A stretch of 64,000 bases of DNA from Biscogniauxia marginata (GCA_022695795.1 MU404073.1:372001-436000); one strand, 5' to 3'. Counted from the stretch's first letter, positions 11,032 through 22,049 are shown. The notes: a model not told the origin generated them from the sequence alone. Program-made: numbers and translations.

Positions 11032-12016
11032 ATGTTTAAAGGGAAGTTTGCCGAGAAGAGAGCTTCTGTGCGCGCATTGAGTTTGTGAGTAAACCATATT
11101 CTCTATTTGGAAAATCATGACTTGGGAGCTAACTTTAAGTTACAACAGGTTCTCCAGGCCAGATACAGTCAAGATTGTAGTTGGCGCAGAGAGGAAAGAC
11201 TTCTTCATTTCTAGGCAACTTCTGGCATCATGCCAGTACTTCCGCGATCAAATCGACTCTACACAGCTGATATTCGCCGACGGCCAGGCACAGATCGTCA
11301 TCCTGCTTGAGAACCAATGCCCCTATATGTTCAACCTGTTCTCCTTCTGGCTCCATGAGAAAAAGGGCTTCGACAGTTTCATCGACGAGGCCGATGCGGA
11401 TGATAGCTGCGATGAGCTACACTGGGACCTTGTCAACTTGCATCTGTTCGCTGCCCAGGTCGGCCTCCCAGCTCTACAGGACCTTTCCATGGACGGTATA
11501 CAGGATCTCTATCTGCGGTGTAATTGGGACATCAACCCCAAACTCGTTAGTTATATCTATACCGAATGCGACCCCCAGGAGAGCTGCCGGATCCGGAAGT
11601 GGATGGTAGCCATGTCGGCCTGGACGCTAGGCGGAGTGGGTGCCGACGCTATGGTGGACAGGATCCGACGCCTCTTTGATGAATGCCCCGGGTTTTGGGA
11701 GGAGTACGACGGCCATCTTAAGAAGATGTCCAAGAGCAGGCTTCAACTCCAGCTTAAGAACCCCCAGCTTCGGCTACCGTCGAACAACCTCAGGGGCGAA
11801 GAACGGCAATTCGGCTTCCGCCGGTGTTCATTCCACACCCATCGATCGACCGTCGGCCAGGGCAAATGCCCAAGCTTGCTTTCACTCCACATGTCATCTC
11901 CCTCGACGGATGGGTACCTTGATTCAGACTCGGAACGCGGCAGCTTGAGATCGGGATCGCGGATATATTCTCCTAGTAGCGATATCATACGCGAATCCGA
12001 CCTGGAAAGCCCCTGA
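11032..12016 (+). CDS. BTB/POZ-like domain protein, fungal type, 306 aa
   Basis: Two exons, 11032-11084 and 11149-12016, with a gtgagt donor and a caacag acceptor. The junction restores ALSLFSRPDTVKIVVG. Residues about 25-100 resemble the fungal BTB fold: VKIVVGAERKDFFISRQLL, then CQYFRDQID, then CPYMFNLFSFWLHEKKGF. Residues 120-210 continue as a helical back region with LHLFAAQVGLPALQDLSMD and a WxIxPKLVSYIY segment. The tail from about 225 is Arg/Ser-rich and probably disordered. Many filamentous-fungal proteins of this kind are paralogues that are often annotated only as BTB domain-containing. Such proteins may act as Cullin-3 adaptors, but nothing here shows that. The 16-bp AT palindrome 30 nt after the stop is probably chance. 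Confidence 0.78.
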
Positions 12017-13973
12017 ATTAAATAAGTTACGATAAATTACGACAGGAATATTTAAATATTCAGGGTCAACCCCAGGCCCCGGGAGAGGGAATAATACAGT
12101 TCCCGTTAAAAGGCCCAATACGCCAAGAAGCGCCAAGCCGTTGCTTATCTCAAGACTCGCCCTCCCATCCTCACTTCTTTACACCAGCGTTCATGCAATT
12201 CCTCGACTAAGTTAGCCTGCCCAACTAGATGATTGGGCATCGTGCAGTCAGACATGGATGGACGTAATTATCACAAGAAGTCGGGAGCTCAAAAGCCGCA
12301 GCACAACAACAATAACGATAACAGCAACGTGCGAACTCATCAAGACAGCAAATGCAGCCGAGCCACGGAGCGGATGGAGGAGAGCAAATCGCGTTGAACG
12401 CGAAGGCACAAAGCCCCCCTTTGCAAAGCGGCTACGAACTATCTATGTAGCCCTGGCTCGAGCCGAGTTTTGGCCTGCGAGTGAGAGGAGATCGACAGTC
12501 ATAAATCTGAAGAAGGTATATCAAAGGGGATAAGAAGGGACAATCGGGGTCAGGGTTGAAGTCGGACTATAGACGGCTGCATCACACTCATTTTATTTGT
12601 TAATTTTTATTAATTTATGGGACGGGTTATGTAGGTAGGTATACATGGTGGTTCGGGCGGGCGGATGATACCCTTTGGTGACACGTATAAACTGGAAGGA
12701 CGATGCATCTATTGTTTAATACACACTCCTTTGAAAGCGTAGCTAGCCCGAGTTGGCAACGGCAAGAGACACGCGCATTGCGTGCAACGTCAAGTCAACA
12801 AATATATTCTATATTACCTACCTTCTCCTACGAATTTTGAAATAGAATAGTATCATCACTCGCGAAGTCACCCATTTAATAAATGTGAAGAACTAGCATC
12901 ATTAGGTATGTATGATCCACATGTGTGTATGGCTTCCTTCTGATGACCATTCATTCATTTCAACGTCCTAGTGGCCAGGGACTGTAGTCAAATCTTTTCC
13001 TGCCCAGCTGCCACATGTGAAATCAATGTCCCACTCCCAAGATGTATAATGATTACATATCATGTTCTAGCCCCTATAATGATCGCAACACCCATGATAG
13101 TTGTATGCCACAAGAACTCCCCCCCTTCTTCGCCCTCATCTCCACTGACTCTCATGAAAAGATATAAACCTCATACTTCTAGATAAATTACCGAAAGCTA
13201 TCACTTCCCTATTCCCTTAGAGACGCTGGCACTTCCCAGCTTCTCTATTGCCTTCGTGTGGCTTTCTCCCATTGAGTAGGGGTAAGAGGAGCTTCGGATT
13301 TCTAGTCGGGTCCCATATTTGCTTTCGTAGGCCAACTGACTCTAATAGTAAGCAGCCGGTCTTCCTTGAGACTTCCTTCCCTTACTCCTTCTCTCGACAG
13401 CCCCGTGCTCCAGAGGAATTGTTTCGAAATGAGCTTGCCTCGCGGGAGTCGAGGTTGGGCAGCAAGGAACATATCATGTTGACATATACCTCACTGGTCC
13501 AGTTGGTTGCCCTAGAGCTGACATTCTTCTTTACTGACATGAACTTATACCCCTAGGGTACTTCAGTATAATATATACGAATTCACTCACGAGTCGGTGT
13601 CGCTATCGAGGTAATTTAGCTAGGGGTAAATATATATCTACTAGTATAGGCACACTGTGTTTAATTATATAGATTAGCCGCTCACCCCGGAGGGCTGACT
13701 TCTCAGCACCGTGATAATAAAACCCGAGGCACTCAAGTTATGGTCTCCTTCCTAAGCCACGGAGCCAGACCCTAGGAGATACGCTGAGCCATGATGAACT
13801 AATACCAGCTTATACGGTGATTGCATCAACCTAAGTATTCTTAGGAGGTATAAACCATATACCTAAACATCCCTAAGCTCGCCTAAAAGAAGAAGCCATA
13901 CAGAAAAGAGTAACTAGTAGCATACGGCATGGCTTTCATCCCAAGACCCCCTTGTCATCCAATACCCAACTCT
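12017..13973. other. intergenic, no gene seen
   Basis: A 2-kb stretch between the ends of the BTB gene (+) and the glycosylase gene (-). ORFs of 60-100 codons on the plus strand (for example around 12258 and 13248) have no motif, no splice-supported extension and a composition like the surrounding non-coding DNA. Confidence 0.5.
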
Positions 13974-15050
13974 CTATGCACCATTCCCCTCAGTTTTCAT
14001 GACCTCGACGGGATGATCCAAAACCTTGAGCCCGCCTGTATCATCGTACGCGACCCTGCGCTCCTGCACTGCCCTCCGCATCCTCTCTGAGAGCACCTCT
14101 CGCTCGCCGGTTCTTGGGTCCCACGCCCAGCCCTCGCGCATCCACAACCACCTGAGGCAGGCCCGCAGCTCCTTGTCCTCCGGCAGGACGCGCATCCATT
14201 CGGGCTGGAACTCCGCCTCGCGGCCACCGCCGTTCCAGTTCTCGGCCTCGCCCCGTAGGACGTCGCGGCAGAAGATCCTCCAGCTGTCGATCGCGTACCG
14301 GCCGGTGGTCATGTGCCCGATCTCCCAGGCCGACGTCCGCGGGTCGTCCGGGCTCAGTACCTCGCCCGCGTGCACGTCCGTCCCGTCGCCCGGCCCTGGG
14401 TAGTTCTTGATGCCGTAGCGGACGTCGGCCCGCGGAGGATCCTCTAGCCAGAGGCGCGCGTATTTCTGGATCGCGGCCGCGCGGACGGTGCCGAGACCGA
14501 GGTGCTTAATCGTGGCCACTATGTCGTCCGTGTTTTCGGCTCTAGCGAGGTCCTCCGGTGTGGGGTACTTGTCCGTTATTTTGCGGAATACTGGGATCGC
14601 GGTCTTGCCGGCGGTGCGTATGAGGAACGTCACGGCTACGAGCAGGCGGAAGGGGTCGTCCGCGAGTTCCTCTTGGATAAGACCAAAACTAGGGGCATCT
14701 AGAGGTGGGAATGGAATGCAGGAGACCGTGCCACGAGGCGGTCGTGGGCTTTTCAGCTTGGGGGGACTAGGTAGACTTGGTGCGTCAAAGTAGTGGGATT
14801 TCGCAATTCGCTTTAGGGTTTGTTTCAGTGCCTGTGATGTGTGAAGATCTTCACGCGGGGAGCGCGGGCTTTTATCCTTCTCTGTGGTATCACCATCTCC
14901 CGCCGCGGCCATATTTGAAGAGGTGTTCGTAGATCCAGGAGGTGGTGGTGACGGCGATAGAGTACTTCTCGTTGATTTTCTCAACTCAGTGTTGGCGATG
15001 ATCTCCTGCTGATGGGAGTCATTAAGTAGCACCTGGTCCGACTCACTCAT
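13974..15050 (-). CDS. MBD4-like HhH-GPD DNA glycosylase, 358 aa
   Basis: Base-excision repair enzyme predicted to remove T or U from T:G or U:G mismatches, the products of (methyl)cytosine deamination, in the nucleus. Single exon, ATG start. Residues 1-110 are Ser/Pro/charged and look disordered; no methyl-CpG-binding domain is seen. The catalytic domain begins at about 118 (FGLIQEELADDPFRLLVAVTF) and continues with RTAGKTAIPVF, KYPTPEDLA and LGLGTVRAAAI. The hallmark is YAIDSWRIFCRD with catalytic Asp255, matching YGNDSYRIF of MBD4. Between the helix-hairpin-helix region and this motif is an insertion (about residues 206-248) that MBD4 lacks. The C-terminal extension contains a WLWMREGWAWD block. 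Its start codon lies 14 nt downstream of the stop of the preceding minus-strand ORF, and a perfect hairpin covers both. Confidence 0.88.
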   Translation of the reverse strand: MSESDQVLLNDSHQQEIIANTELRKSTRSTLSPSPPPPGSTNTSSNMAAAGDGDTTEKDKSPRSPREDLHTSQALKQTLKRIAKSHYFDAPSLPSPPKLKSPRPPRGTVSCIPFPPLDAPSFGLIQEELADDPFRLLVAVTFLIRTAGKTAIPVFRKITDKYPTPEDLARAENTDDIVATIKHLGLGTVRAAAIQKYARLWLEDPPRADVRYGIKNYPGPGDGTDVHAGEVLSPDDPRTSAWEIGHMTTGRYAIDSWRIFCRDVLRGEAENWNGGGREAEFQPEWMRVLPEDKELRACLRWLWMREGWAWDPRTGEREVLSERMRRAVQERRVAYDDTGGLKVLDHPVEVMKTEGNGA

Positions 15051-15074
15051 AGACCCCTGGACGTCTATGAGTGA
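15043..15074 (-). promoter_or_regulatory. perfect inverted repeat spanning the stop of one ORF and the start of the next
   Basis: Arms TCACTCATAGAC (15043-15054) and GTCTATGAGTGA (15063-15074) are exact reverse complements of 12 bp around an 8-nt loop. In the minus-strand transcript the 5' arm contains the TAG stop of the 222-aa ORF and the 3' arm contains the ATG of the glycosylase. The stem could hide that ATG until a ribosome finishing the first ORF opens it, which would couple translation. The repeat is directly visible; the mechanism is inference. A purely random match of this size in 64 kb is uncommon but not excluded. Confidence 0.5.
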
Positions 15075-15733
15075 TGTTCTTTTAAAGAGTCGCTGCCCTC
15101 CAAGAGAGCTGAGCTAGCTTTTGGTGGGGTGAGAGAGAGAGTAGAGGTTGGGCCAGACGAGTCACTGGCTATAGTAGCTTTTCCTTGCCTCCGTCTAGCC
15201 TTACGGGCTTTGCGACTCTCCCTCCTACGGGCATTCTTTGCTTGTTTGTCTAGAAGCTGCGCATGGGGATCGGACCAATATGGAGATTGTTTGTCAACCT
15301 TTGAATTTTTAGTAAGTGGCTCCGGGTTCTTCTGTTGGCGGGAGCCAGGCTTGTTTTTCAGGCTGGAGTTTGTTGGCAGTAGGTTCTCCTTCTCGCTCTC
15401 GCTCTTCTCCCAAGTCCCTACCATTCGATCCTCGGAATCCTCATCTGCGGCACCACTGGACTGGTAGATCCTGGAGATGAAGGTGAGTAGATCCTGTCCA
15501 TCTAGCGGATCATCAAATGAGGCCTTCTTCATCATAGCCCGTGCGTAACATAACATTTGATCCCACTCCTCGAGGCCTCGGAGTAGACTGTAGCGAGTGA
15601 GCTTCTTGAGGTCTTCGTCAGCTACCAGCCCGTTCACGATGGTGTAGCCCAGGTATTCCCTTTGGCCATCATCTTTGATATCGAAACCATTCAGGTAGTC
15701 TTCACCTAGTCTATAGCCGGGTTCGTTGGCCAT
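15065..15733 (-). CDS. unknown protein with basic C-terminal region, 222 aa, just upstream of the glycosylase ORF
   Basis: I do not recognise this gene. The frame is open up to 15946, but the only ATG near the start of the conserved-looking part is at 15733 (MANEPGYRLGEDYL). The first 90 residues look globular and helical (DIKDDGQREYLGY, DLKKLTRYSLLRGLEEW, LCYARAMMKK). The middle is polar and acidic. Residues about 160-185 are strongly basic (ARRRESRKARKARRR), which could be a nuclear localisation or nucleic-acid-binding segment. The tail is Ser/Thr-rich. The stop is 14 nt before the glycosylase ATG on the same strand, unusually close for a fungal genome. A possible intron (GTAAGG donor at 15204, acceptor ending at 15065) would replace the last 46 residues and fuse this ORF in frame to the glycosylase; it lacks a clear branch point. 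Confidence 0.6.
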   Translation of the reverse strand: MANEPGYRLGEDYLNGFDIKDDGQREYLGYTIVNGLVADEDLKKLTRYSLLRGLEEWDQMLCYARAMMKKASFDDPLDGQDLLTFISRIYQSSGAADEDSEDRMVGTWEKSESEKENLLPTNSSLKNKPGSRQQKNPEPLTKNSKVDKQSPYWSDPHAQLLDKQAKNARRRESRKARKARRRQGKATIASDSSGPTSTLSLTPPKASSALLEGSDSLKEHHS

Positions 15734-16843
15734 GTTGGCAAGTTTAGTGTGACTCAAGCCAATTTGTATCGTAAGCTTGGTGAATATCCGTGCTGGCGTT
15801 GGAACTGGGTACGCAATTCTAGCGGGCGTGGGGTTATGCTCATGAACGAGGGCAATTTTCAATAGCTGGAAAAATGCACAGGTTGCTTGGTCGTATATAA
15901 TATCGAGGCCAGAGATAATTGTTGTCTCTGTGCTGCAGTGATGCAAGTCTCGATTGCAATTCCCGCGGAAGTTGGAGGCTAGTCACCGGGGATTGTATGG
16001 TGATAGTAACGTTGCTTTTCCGTAGGGTTACTATGTAGTGGGAAGGGTGTCGAGAAAGGGAGAACAAGGAAAAAGAAAAGAAGTCGTGTTTATATATGAA
16101 TGGGTTAATAGGTACATTTAAATGTACATGTAAGTAAGGTTAGGCACTTAGGTAGTCCTAAGTATTGTGTTGGCTGGTGGCTTTCTGAATATCATTGTCT
16201 TAATTGTAGGGGTGGGCTGCTGTTAGCTAAGTACCTAACATGCGCTGACCTAAGACAATAGGACTTATTGTAGATACCTACGTAAGTACATGTAGGTTAA
16301 CAATACTTGGTAGGTAGTGTAAGTGAATAGGTGCCATGTATGTACCTAAGGCAGTGCTTACTGTAGGTGAGTAGTACCTGTTGTATGAAGTGATTCTTAG
16401 GTATTACATTAGTACTTCGGATAAGGTTGTGGGCCATTTTATTCACTAGAGTAACAAACTACATACACGGCAGTGCACCATGTAAGTACTTATTCTCCCT
16501 ACGAAGAAACCCATAGAGTCACGTGAACACTGCATATTATCCCCTTTATTGCTGTACCAACCGAGCACAACACTAGTGTAAGTAGGGCCTTGCAATTACA
16601 GGTCTGATATGGATATGATGGATGACATTAATGGTATCGAACGTGGGGTTTACCATTGCTTGCCCACTACCCTCTGAGTGGACTGCGGCGACCGTCTAAA
16701 TTTCAGGTACTTGAATATACACTCTAGAGTCATGGCTTAAGATTGCTTTACACCCCCTTGCCAACCCCCGAGTCTCTTTTTTCTCTGCTACCATGACAAA
16801 GGAGCGACGGGTGTCTAGTAGTACACACAGAACGGCTGCATTC
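15734..16843. other. intergenic, rich in TAGGTA/TACCTA motifs
   Basis: The region holds the promoter of the 222-aa ORF and the 3' region of cytochrome c1. From about 16100 to 16420 it is filled with TAGGTA, TACCTA, AAGTAC and TTAGGTA variants on both strands. A 16-bp palindrome at 16112-16127 lies inside it. No gene seen. Confidence 0.6.
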
Positions 16844-18110
16844 TTAAGTGCGGATGTTGTTGGATGCCTTTGGCGGGTCGTAGACAATCTTCCTTGACTT
16901 GACCGATGCCCACTTATATCTCTTGACCCAGACGCTGAGAGCAAAGAGAACTGTAGTGACAGTCAATACCTTCACACCCATTCGCTTCCGGTCATCCATC
17001 TCGGGTTCTGCAGCCCAGTTGAGGAATTCTACCACATCCTTGGCCATTTGCGACGTAGTCGCAGGCGTCTCGTCCTCGTACTCTACCAATCCATCATATA
17101 AAACCCGGGCCATGGCAATGCCAGTGCCGGGGAAGTAAGGGTTGAAGTTCAGACCAGCGCCCACCTGGGCACCAGCCGGCGGCTCCTCAGGGTATCCGGT
17201 CAACAAGCTAAAGATGTAATTGCAGCCCCCATGACGTGCCTTGATAATAAGGCTTAGATCGGGAGGGAGCGCGCCATTGTTGGCAGCTCGAGCAGCCTCG
17301 TCGTTCTTGTAGGGCGCAGGGATGTAGTCAGAGAGCTTGCCGGGTCGTTTCTCGATCTCGCCCTCGTCATTGGGCTCGCTGTCGTACTCGTTCTCTTCCG
17401 CTAGAGCCTTCGCTTCGTCCACGGTTAAAACGGTTCCGACAAAAGTCCGGTAAGGAACACGGCTAAGTGAGTGGCAGGCCGCGCACACTTCGCGGTAGAC
17501 CTGGAAACCTCGGCGAAGGCTACCGAATACGGGTGAGGGCTGGCATCCATAAGGGTATCGGAGGGTCTTGGACTTACGCTTGGTGATCAAAAGTCTTCAA
17601 CCATTGCTCGTGAACCCAGGGATACTTTGGAGGATGTAGACTGATGTAGCTGGTCAGCTAACCAACCTTATCGTACCAGAACGCCCCGAAGAATCGCCAG
17701 CGTCGTGCAAGGAGGATAGGTCCCCCTTTCGCTTGTGAATGAAGACTCACCCTTCCTCGGCAGGGGTCATCGCATGTGCGGTAGGTCCGTAAAGATGATA
17801 GTACCAAGCCACAGAGCCAACGGCTAGAGCTGTTGAAGCGGCGGCAGCGATGTTGAGCTTCGTGGGGGATTCGGTATATGCGCCGGAGCTAGAGCTTGAA
17901 ATCGATCGCTAAACGCAGTCCTGGTCAGCTTCTACCGTATCGAACAGGCAGGTTATTCATATCCTGGGAGGCCTTCGAGTCAAAGACCTCAATGCTAGAT
18001 AGAGAGACTAAGCCGGATTCCGGACTATTTCGTACCTTGGTGAAGGTGGTGGCGCCATTTCGGGCTCCGTTGAAGATGCGCTCAACGCGCAGGCACGATC
18101 TTGCCAACAT
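16844..18110 (-). CDS. CYT1: cytochrome c1, haem subunit of respiratory complex III
   Basis: It passes electrons from the Rieske protein to cytochrome c in the mitochondrial inner membrane. Exons in transcript order: 18036-18110, 17751-17908, 17578-17640 and 16844-17519, giving 323 aa. Exon 1 starts [19 protein letters not shown], an amphipathic mitochondrial presequence; exon 2 adds the bipartite sorting hydrophobic stretch ([15 protein letters not shown]). Exon 3 encodes [19 protein letters not shown], and exon 4 opens with [18 protein letters not shown], carrying the CxxCH haem site. The acidic hinge-like stretch, the [17 protein letters not shown] block with the distal Met region, and a C-terminal membrane anchor followed by basic [11 protein letters not shown] are all present. 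Splice junctions restore conserved family sequence each time. CCAAT boxes and a CACGTG lie upstream. Assignment is firm. Confidence 0.95.
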
Positions 18111-18257
18111 GTTGGGCAAGCCTCTACTATTGTGTAGGAAGTGCCACAAGCAGGTTGACAAGTCAATTGGGTGCTTGGGAGAGAGTCGTCGTTGGATGAG
18201 GGTTCGAGCTGAGCCGAACAATCGGGTAGAATAAAAAAGTGCTCAGTCCTTGAAGCA

Positions 18258-18282
18258 ATTGGAAATAGGTGCATCCTATTGG
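18258..18282 (-). promoter_or_regulatory. two CCAAT boxes upstream of cytochrome c1
   Basis: ATTGG at 18258-18262 and 18278-18282 read as CCAAT on the cytochrome c1 strand, about 150 and 170 bp before its ATG. The CCAAT-binding Hap complex controls respiratory genes in fungi. The motif is short, so this is a contextual call. Confidence 0.4.
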
Positions 18283-18316
18283 CCGAGGTGAGCTCGCGGG
18301 AGGGTCATCAGCCCAC

Positions 18317-18322
18317 CACGTG
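18317..18322. promoter_or_regulatory. CACGTG E-box upstream of cytochrome c1
   Basis: A CACGTG hexamer about 210 bp before the cytochrome c1 ATG, close to the CCAAT boxes. It is a binding site type for bHLH factors of the Cbf1 kind. Single short match, weak evidence. Confidence 0.3.
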
Positions 18323-18621
18323 ACCCGCGATACTGCTGAGCCACAGTCTCGCCTTGAATTAGACCTCCTATAAACTGTATATTTGTCAACTGTGGCTGAT
18401 GTCATCAAAATCCCCTGTTGGAGGAGGCAGCAACATCTTCTCTTCATCGACCTTCACAACCAACCTCTCCTCTCTTAAGGTATGTATGTACAATCAAGTC
18501 ACGAACTGAGATGTAGACGAAAAGGCACCAACAATGACATTGTTGATGTCTCATGGCAGACATTAAATGAACACGTAGACAGCACTCCTTAATGTTTATA
18601 TATATAAACCCTGGATATCTT

Positions 18622-18645
18622 CCCATTTTATAACCCATTTTATAA
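18622..18645. repeat. 12-bp tandem duplication
   Basis: CCCATTTTATAA occurs twice head to tail, about 55 bp beyond the stop codon of DAHP synthase on its 3' side. Probably a small slippage duplication; it may sit near the polyadenylation region. Confidence 0.7.
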
Positions 18646-18700
18646 CCCGCAATAATGTTGAATTATGACCCTGAAACTAACAAAACTAGTAGACTCCTAC

Positions 18701-19989
<1,289 letters not shown>

Positions 19990-20560
19990 GATGGGCCTCG
20001 TTAAGCCTTTACAGGCTGGTATCGGTGTGAATAAAGAATCGGGTAGAGGGACCTAAAAGACAACAACGACAAAGAACTAGTCACCGTTACTAAGAAAGAA
20101 ATTATCTTCTCTTAAAGAATTTATGGTCAGCGGCATTCAGAGAATGTGTCATAGTGGGGCGGGAGAGGATGTTGTAGGTATCGGAATTTTACGCAGTAGG
20201 CAAGGTTCGTACTGAATCTTTCGATGGGCTTATTCTTCGATTCCGATGGCGGGGTTTTCTACTTTTGGATGTGGTTTAGATACATTAAACTACTACTACA
20301 TGGCATAAATATGCATCAATGTGAGTTATTATTGTATACCTAAGATAGAGACTACAATAGATACCCACCCAATCAGAGACTCCGTGTCCGATCAACCATC
20401 ACCGTTGATTACGTTGAAGCCAACGCCCCGACATTTGTTCAATGGTTATTGGGAGAGTGGAATACACGTAATATACAACGAGGCATTTTCTAACTTACCA
20501 GGAAGTATTAGGTAGGTGCTGTTAACACCGTCTATTCTGCACATACGAGTCCTTATGTAT
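19990..20560. other. intergenic: promoter of DAHP synthase
   Basis: No gene seen. One CCAAT lies near 20369. I looked for the cross-pathway-control TGACTCA site expected for amino acid biosynthesis and found no exact copy. Confidence 0.5.
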
Positions 20561-21330
20561 TCACTGATCCTTGACCCTTATACCCGCAGGATTGGCCACT
20601 GCTTCCTTCTTGAATTTCTCTATGCCGTTGATCTTCCCATAGAGCCACTTCAGCATCATGGTGCTCCCCGTCATAAGCAACGCGGAGGATGAAAACAACA
20701 GCACACGTTGCGAGGTGCTCAGTATATCGAATATAGGGTAAGGGTACCTATGCACAATCAGCTTACTGGGCTACCGAGATATGGTAGGCCAGACGCTTAC
20801 CATCCATTACGGGAGAAGCAATATTCAACCCAAAACCAGTACAAGAAGGCTAGAACTTGGCTAAGTCCCATGGCAGAGTAACCGTGGATTGTCCACGGCG
20901 GACTAAGAAGGAGGAGATCCAAGGATAAAAAGAGGCCTGGTGCGGCGTGAAAACCAAAGTCAGGCAAGAAGTCGAGCTGGAATTCGGGAGGAAACACAAG
21001 GTTCTTGTCGATAGCGCACAGCCCCCAGTACAATATACTAATTAACACCTCCAAAGGTGCGGAACAGACGGAGAGGGCATTCTTGACTTTGAAGAGCCGG
21101 GGGGAGAGTGTAACGTCAGCTAGCAGCCCAACGGTGAAGGTCATGGTAGCTAAAGCAAGTCCGATTATGGTAAGGAACTGGTAGTGACCGCCGAAGGCGG
21201 CTGACATCGGAGTATCCCATCCGTCAAGAAATCTGAAGGAGGCGGCAAAGGAGGCAATACCGGCTGCGTGGAGTAGCAACGACAATTGCCGTGACGGCGA
21301 GGAGAGTCTCTGCAAGGGGTGTTTGGACAT
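20561..21330 (-). CDS. FAR-17a/AIG1-like membrane protein, 238 aa
   Basis: Member of the androgen-induced-gene-1/ADTRP family, whose animal members are integral membrane threonine hydrolases of fatty acid esters of hydroxy fatty acids. Exons in transcript order: 20801-21330 and 20561-20747; the junction restores NGWYPYPIFDIL. About six hydrophobic segments are visible. The two residues known to be essential in AIG1 have clear counterparts: Thr54 in GGHYQFLTIIGL and His128 in LPDFGFHAAPG. Other family blocks are APLEVLISILYWGL and FLYWFWVEYCF, and the C-terminus has SALLMTGSTMMLKWLYGKIN. Activity on such lipids in fungi is inference. Confidence 0.87.
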
Positions 21331-21476
21331 GATGACTAAGAGCTGCTATACGGCAGTTTTGAATAAAATAAAGAGCTTCTAAAAGGAAACGGTGATGTAG
21401 TATATATCGATGTAAACTTGATAAGAGTAGTTTCACGAGGTTATAGTAACCCTATTAGACTACTAGGGGGGCCATA

Positions 21477-21521
21477 CGCGCGCGCATACACACACACAGA
21501 GAGAGAGAGAGAGACAGAGAG
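21477..21521. repeat. (CG)n(CA)n(GA)n compound microsatellite
   Basis: CGCGCGCGCATACACACACA followed by a GA tract. Alternating purine-pyrimidine DNA followed by a purine tract, in the intergenic space between divergent genes. Confidence 0.85.
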
Positions 21522-21656
21522 CGTGATGTGAAGTTGATTTGAAGTAGGTTAGGACTTGCAGTGAGCTTCTCGGACACCTAGCAAATCCCGACTTCAAGTA
21601 TTGATGACGCTATGCGCTTATACGTAAACCCCTATCAGCCCACATCCTACTACCTG

Positions 21657-21679
21657 CTTACCTACCTTAGGTAGGTAAG
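21657..21679. repeat. inverted repeat made of the TACCTA/TAGGTA motif
   Basis: Arms CTTACCTACCT and AGGTAGGTAAG, 11 bp each, around one base. It is the clearest palindromic instance of a motif that recurs throughout the intergenic DNA of the window. Confidence 0.75.
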
Positions 21680-22049
21680 TACCGAGGTATCTAGTAAAAT
21701 GGAATTTCACAGGAGGATTTCGGCCAATCCCAGGCCTTCATCCCGTCTTTCCTCGTTGGTCATGTCCGTTTTACGTCTGCACATAATCGACTCATCAACA
21801 ACGTGGAGCTCAAGTTTAGATTGATGGAGCTCTGTGATTTGATTATGTGTCTAACACACAACAGGGAACTCGATGTCGGTGGATGGTGGGGACATCGGCA
21901 TCTTGTAACTCCGTGATTTTTTTCCAACCCTGCAACCCAAAAGTTTCAGCATCCAACGAGCTGTGGTCAACTTCTTCTGTACCTGTCGTAAACAGAAAAA
22001 CCTACCTCTCAAACGGCTGGTCGACCACCCTCCCTACCAACAGAGCAAA

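Larger units (their letters stand above)
21331..22049. other. divergent intergenic region
   Basis: Shared promoter region between the FAR-17a gene (-) and the cyclophilin gene (+). It contains the CG/CA/GA microsatellite at 21477-21521 and the TACCTA/TAGGTA inverted repeat at 21657-21679, both listed separately. Confidence 0.6.

Noticed and set aside
12046..12061. 16-bp AT palindrome after the BTB gene, with similar ones at 16112-16127 and 18594-18609
   Set aside because: About one or more 16-bp palindromes are expected by chance in 64 kb, more in AT-rich DNA.
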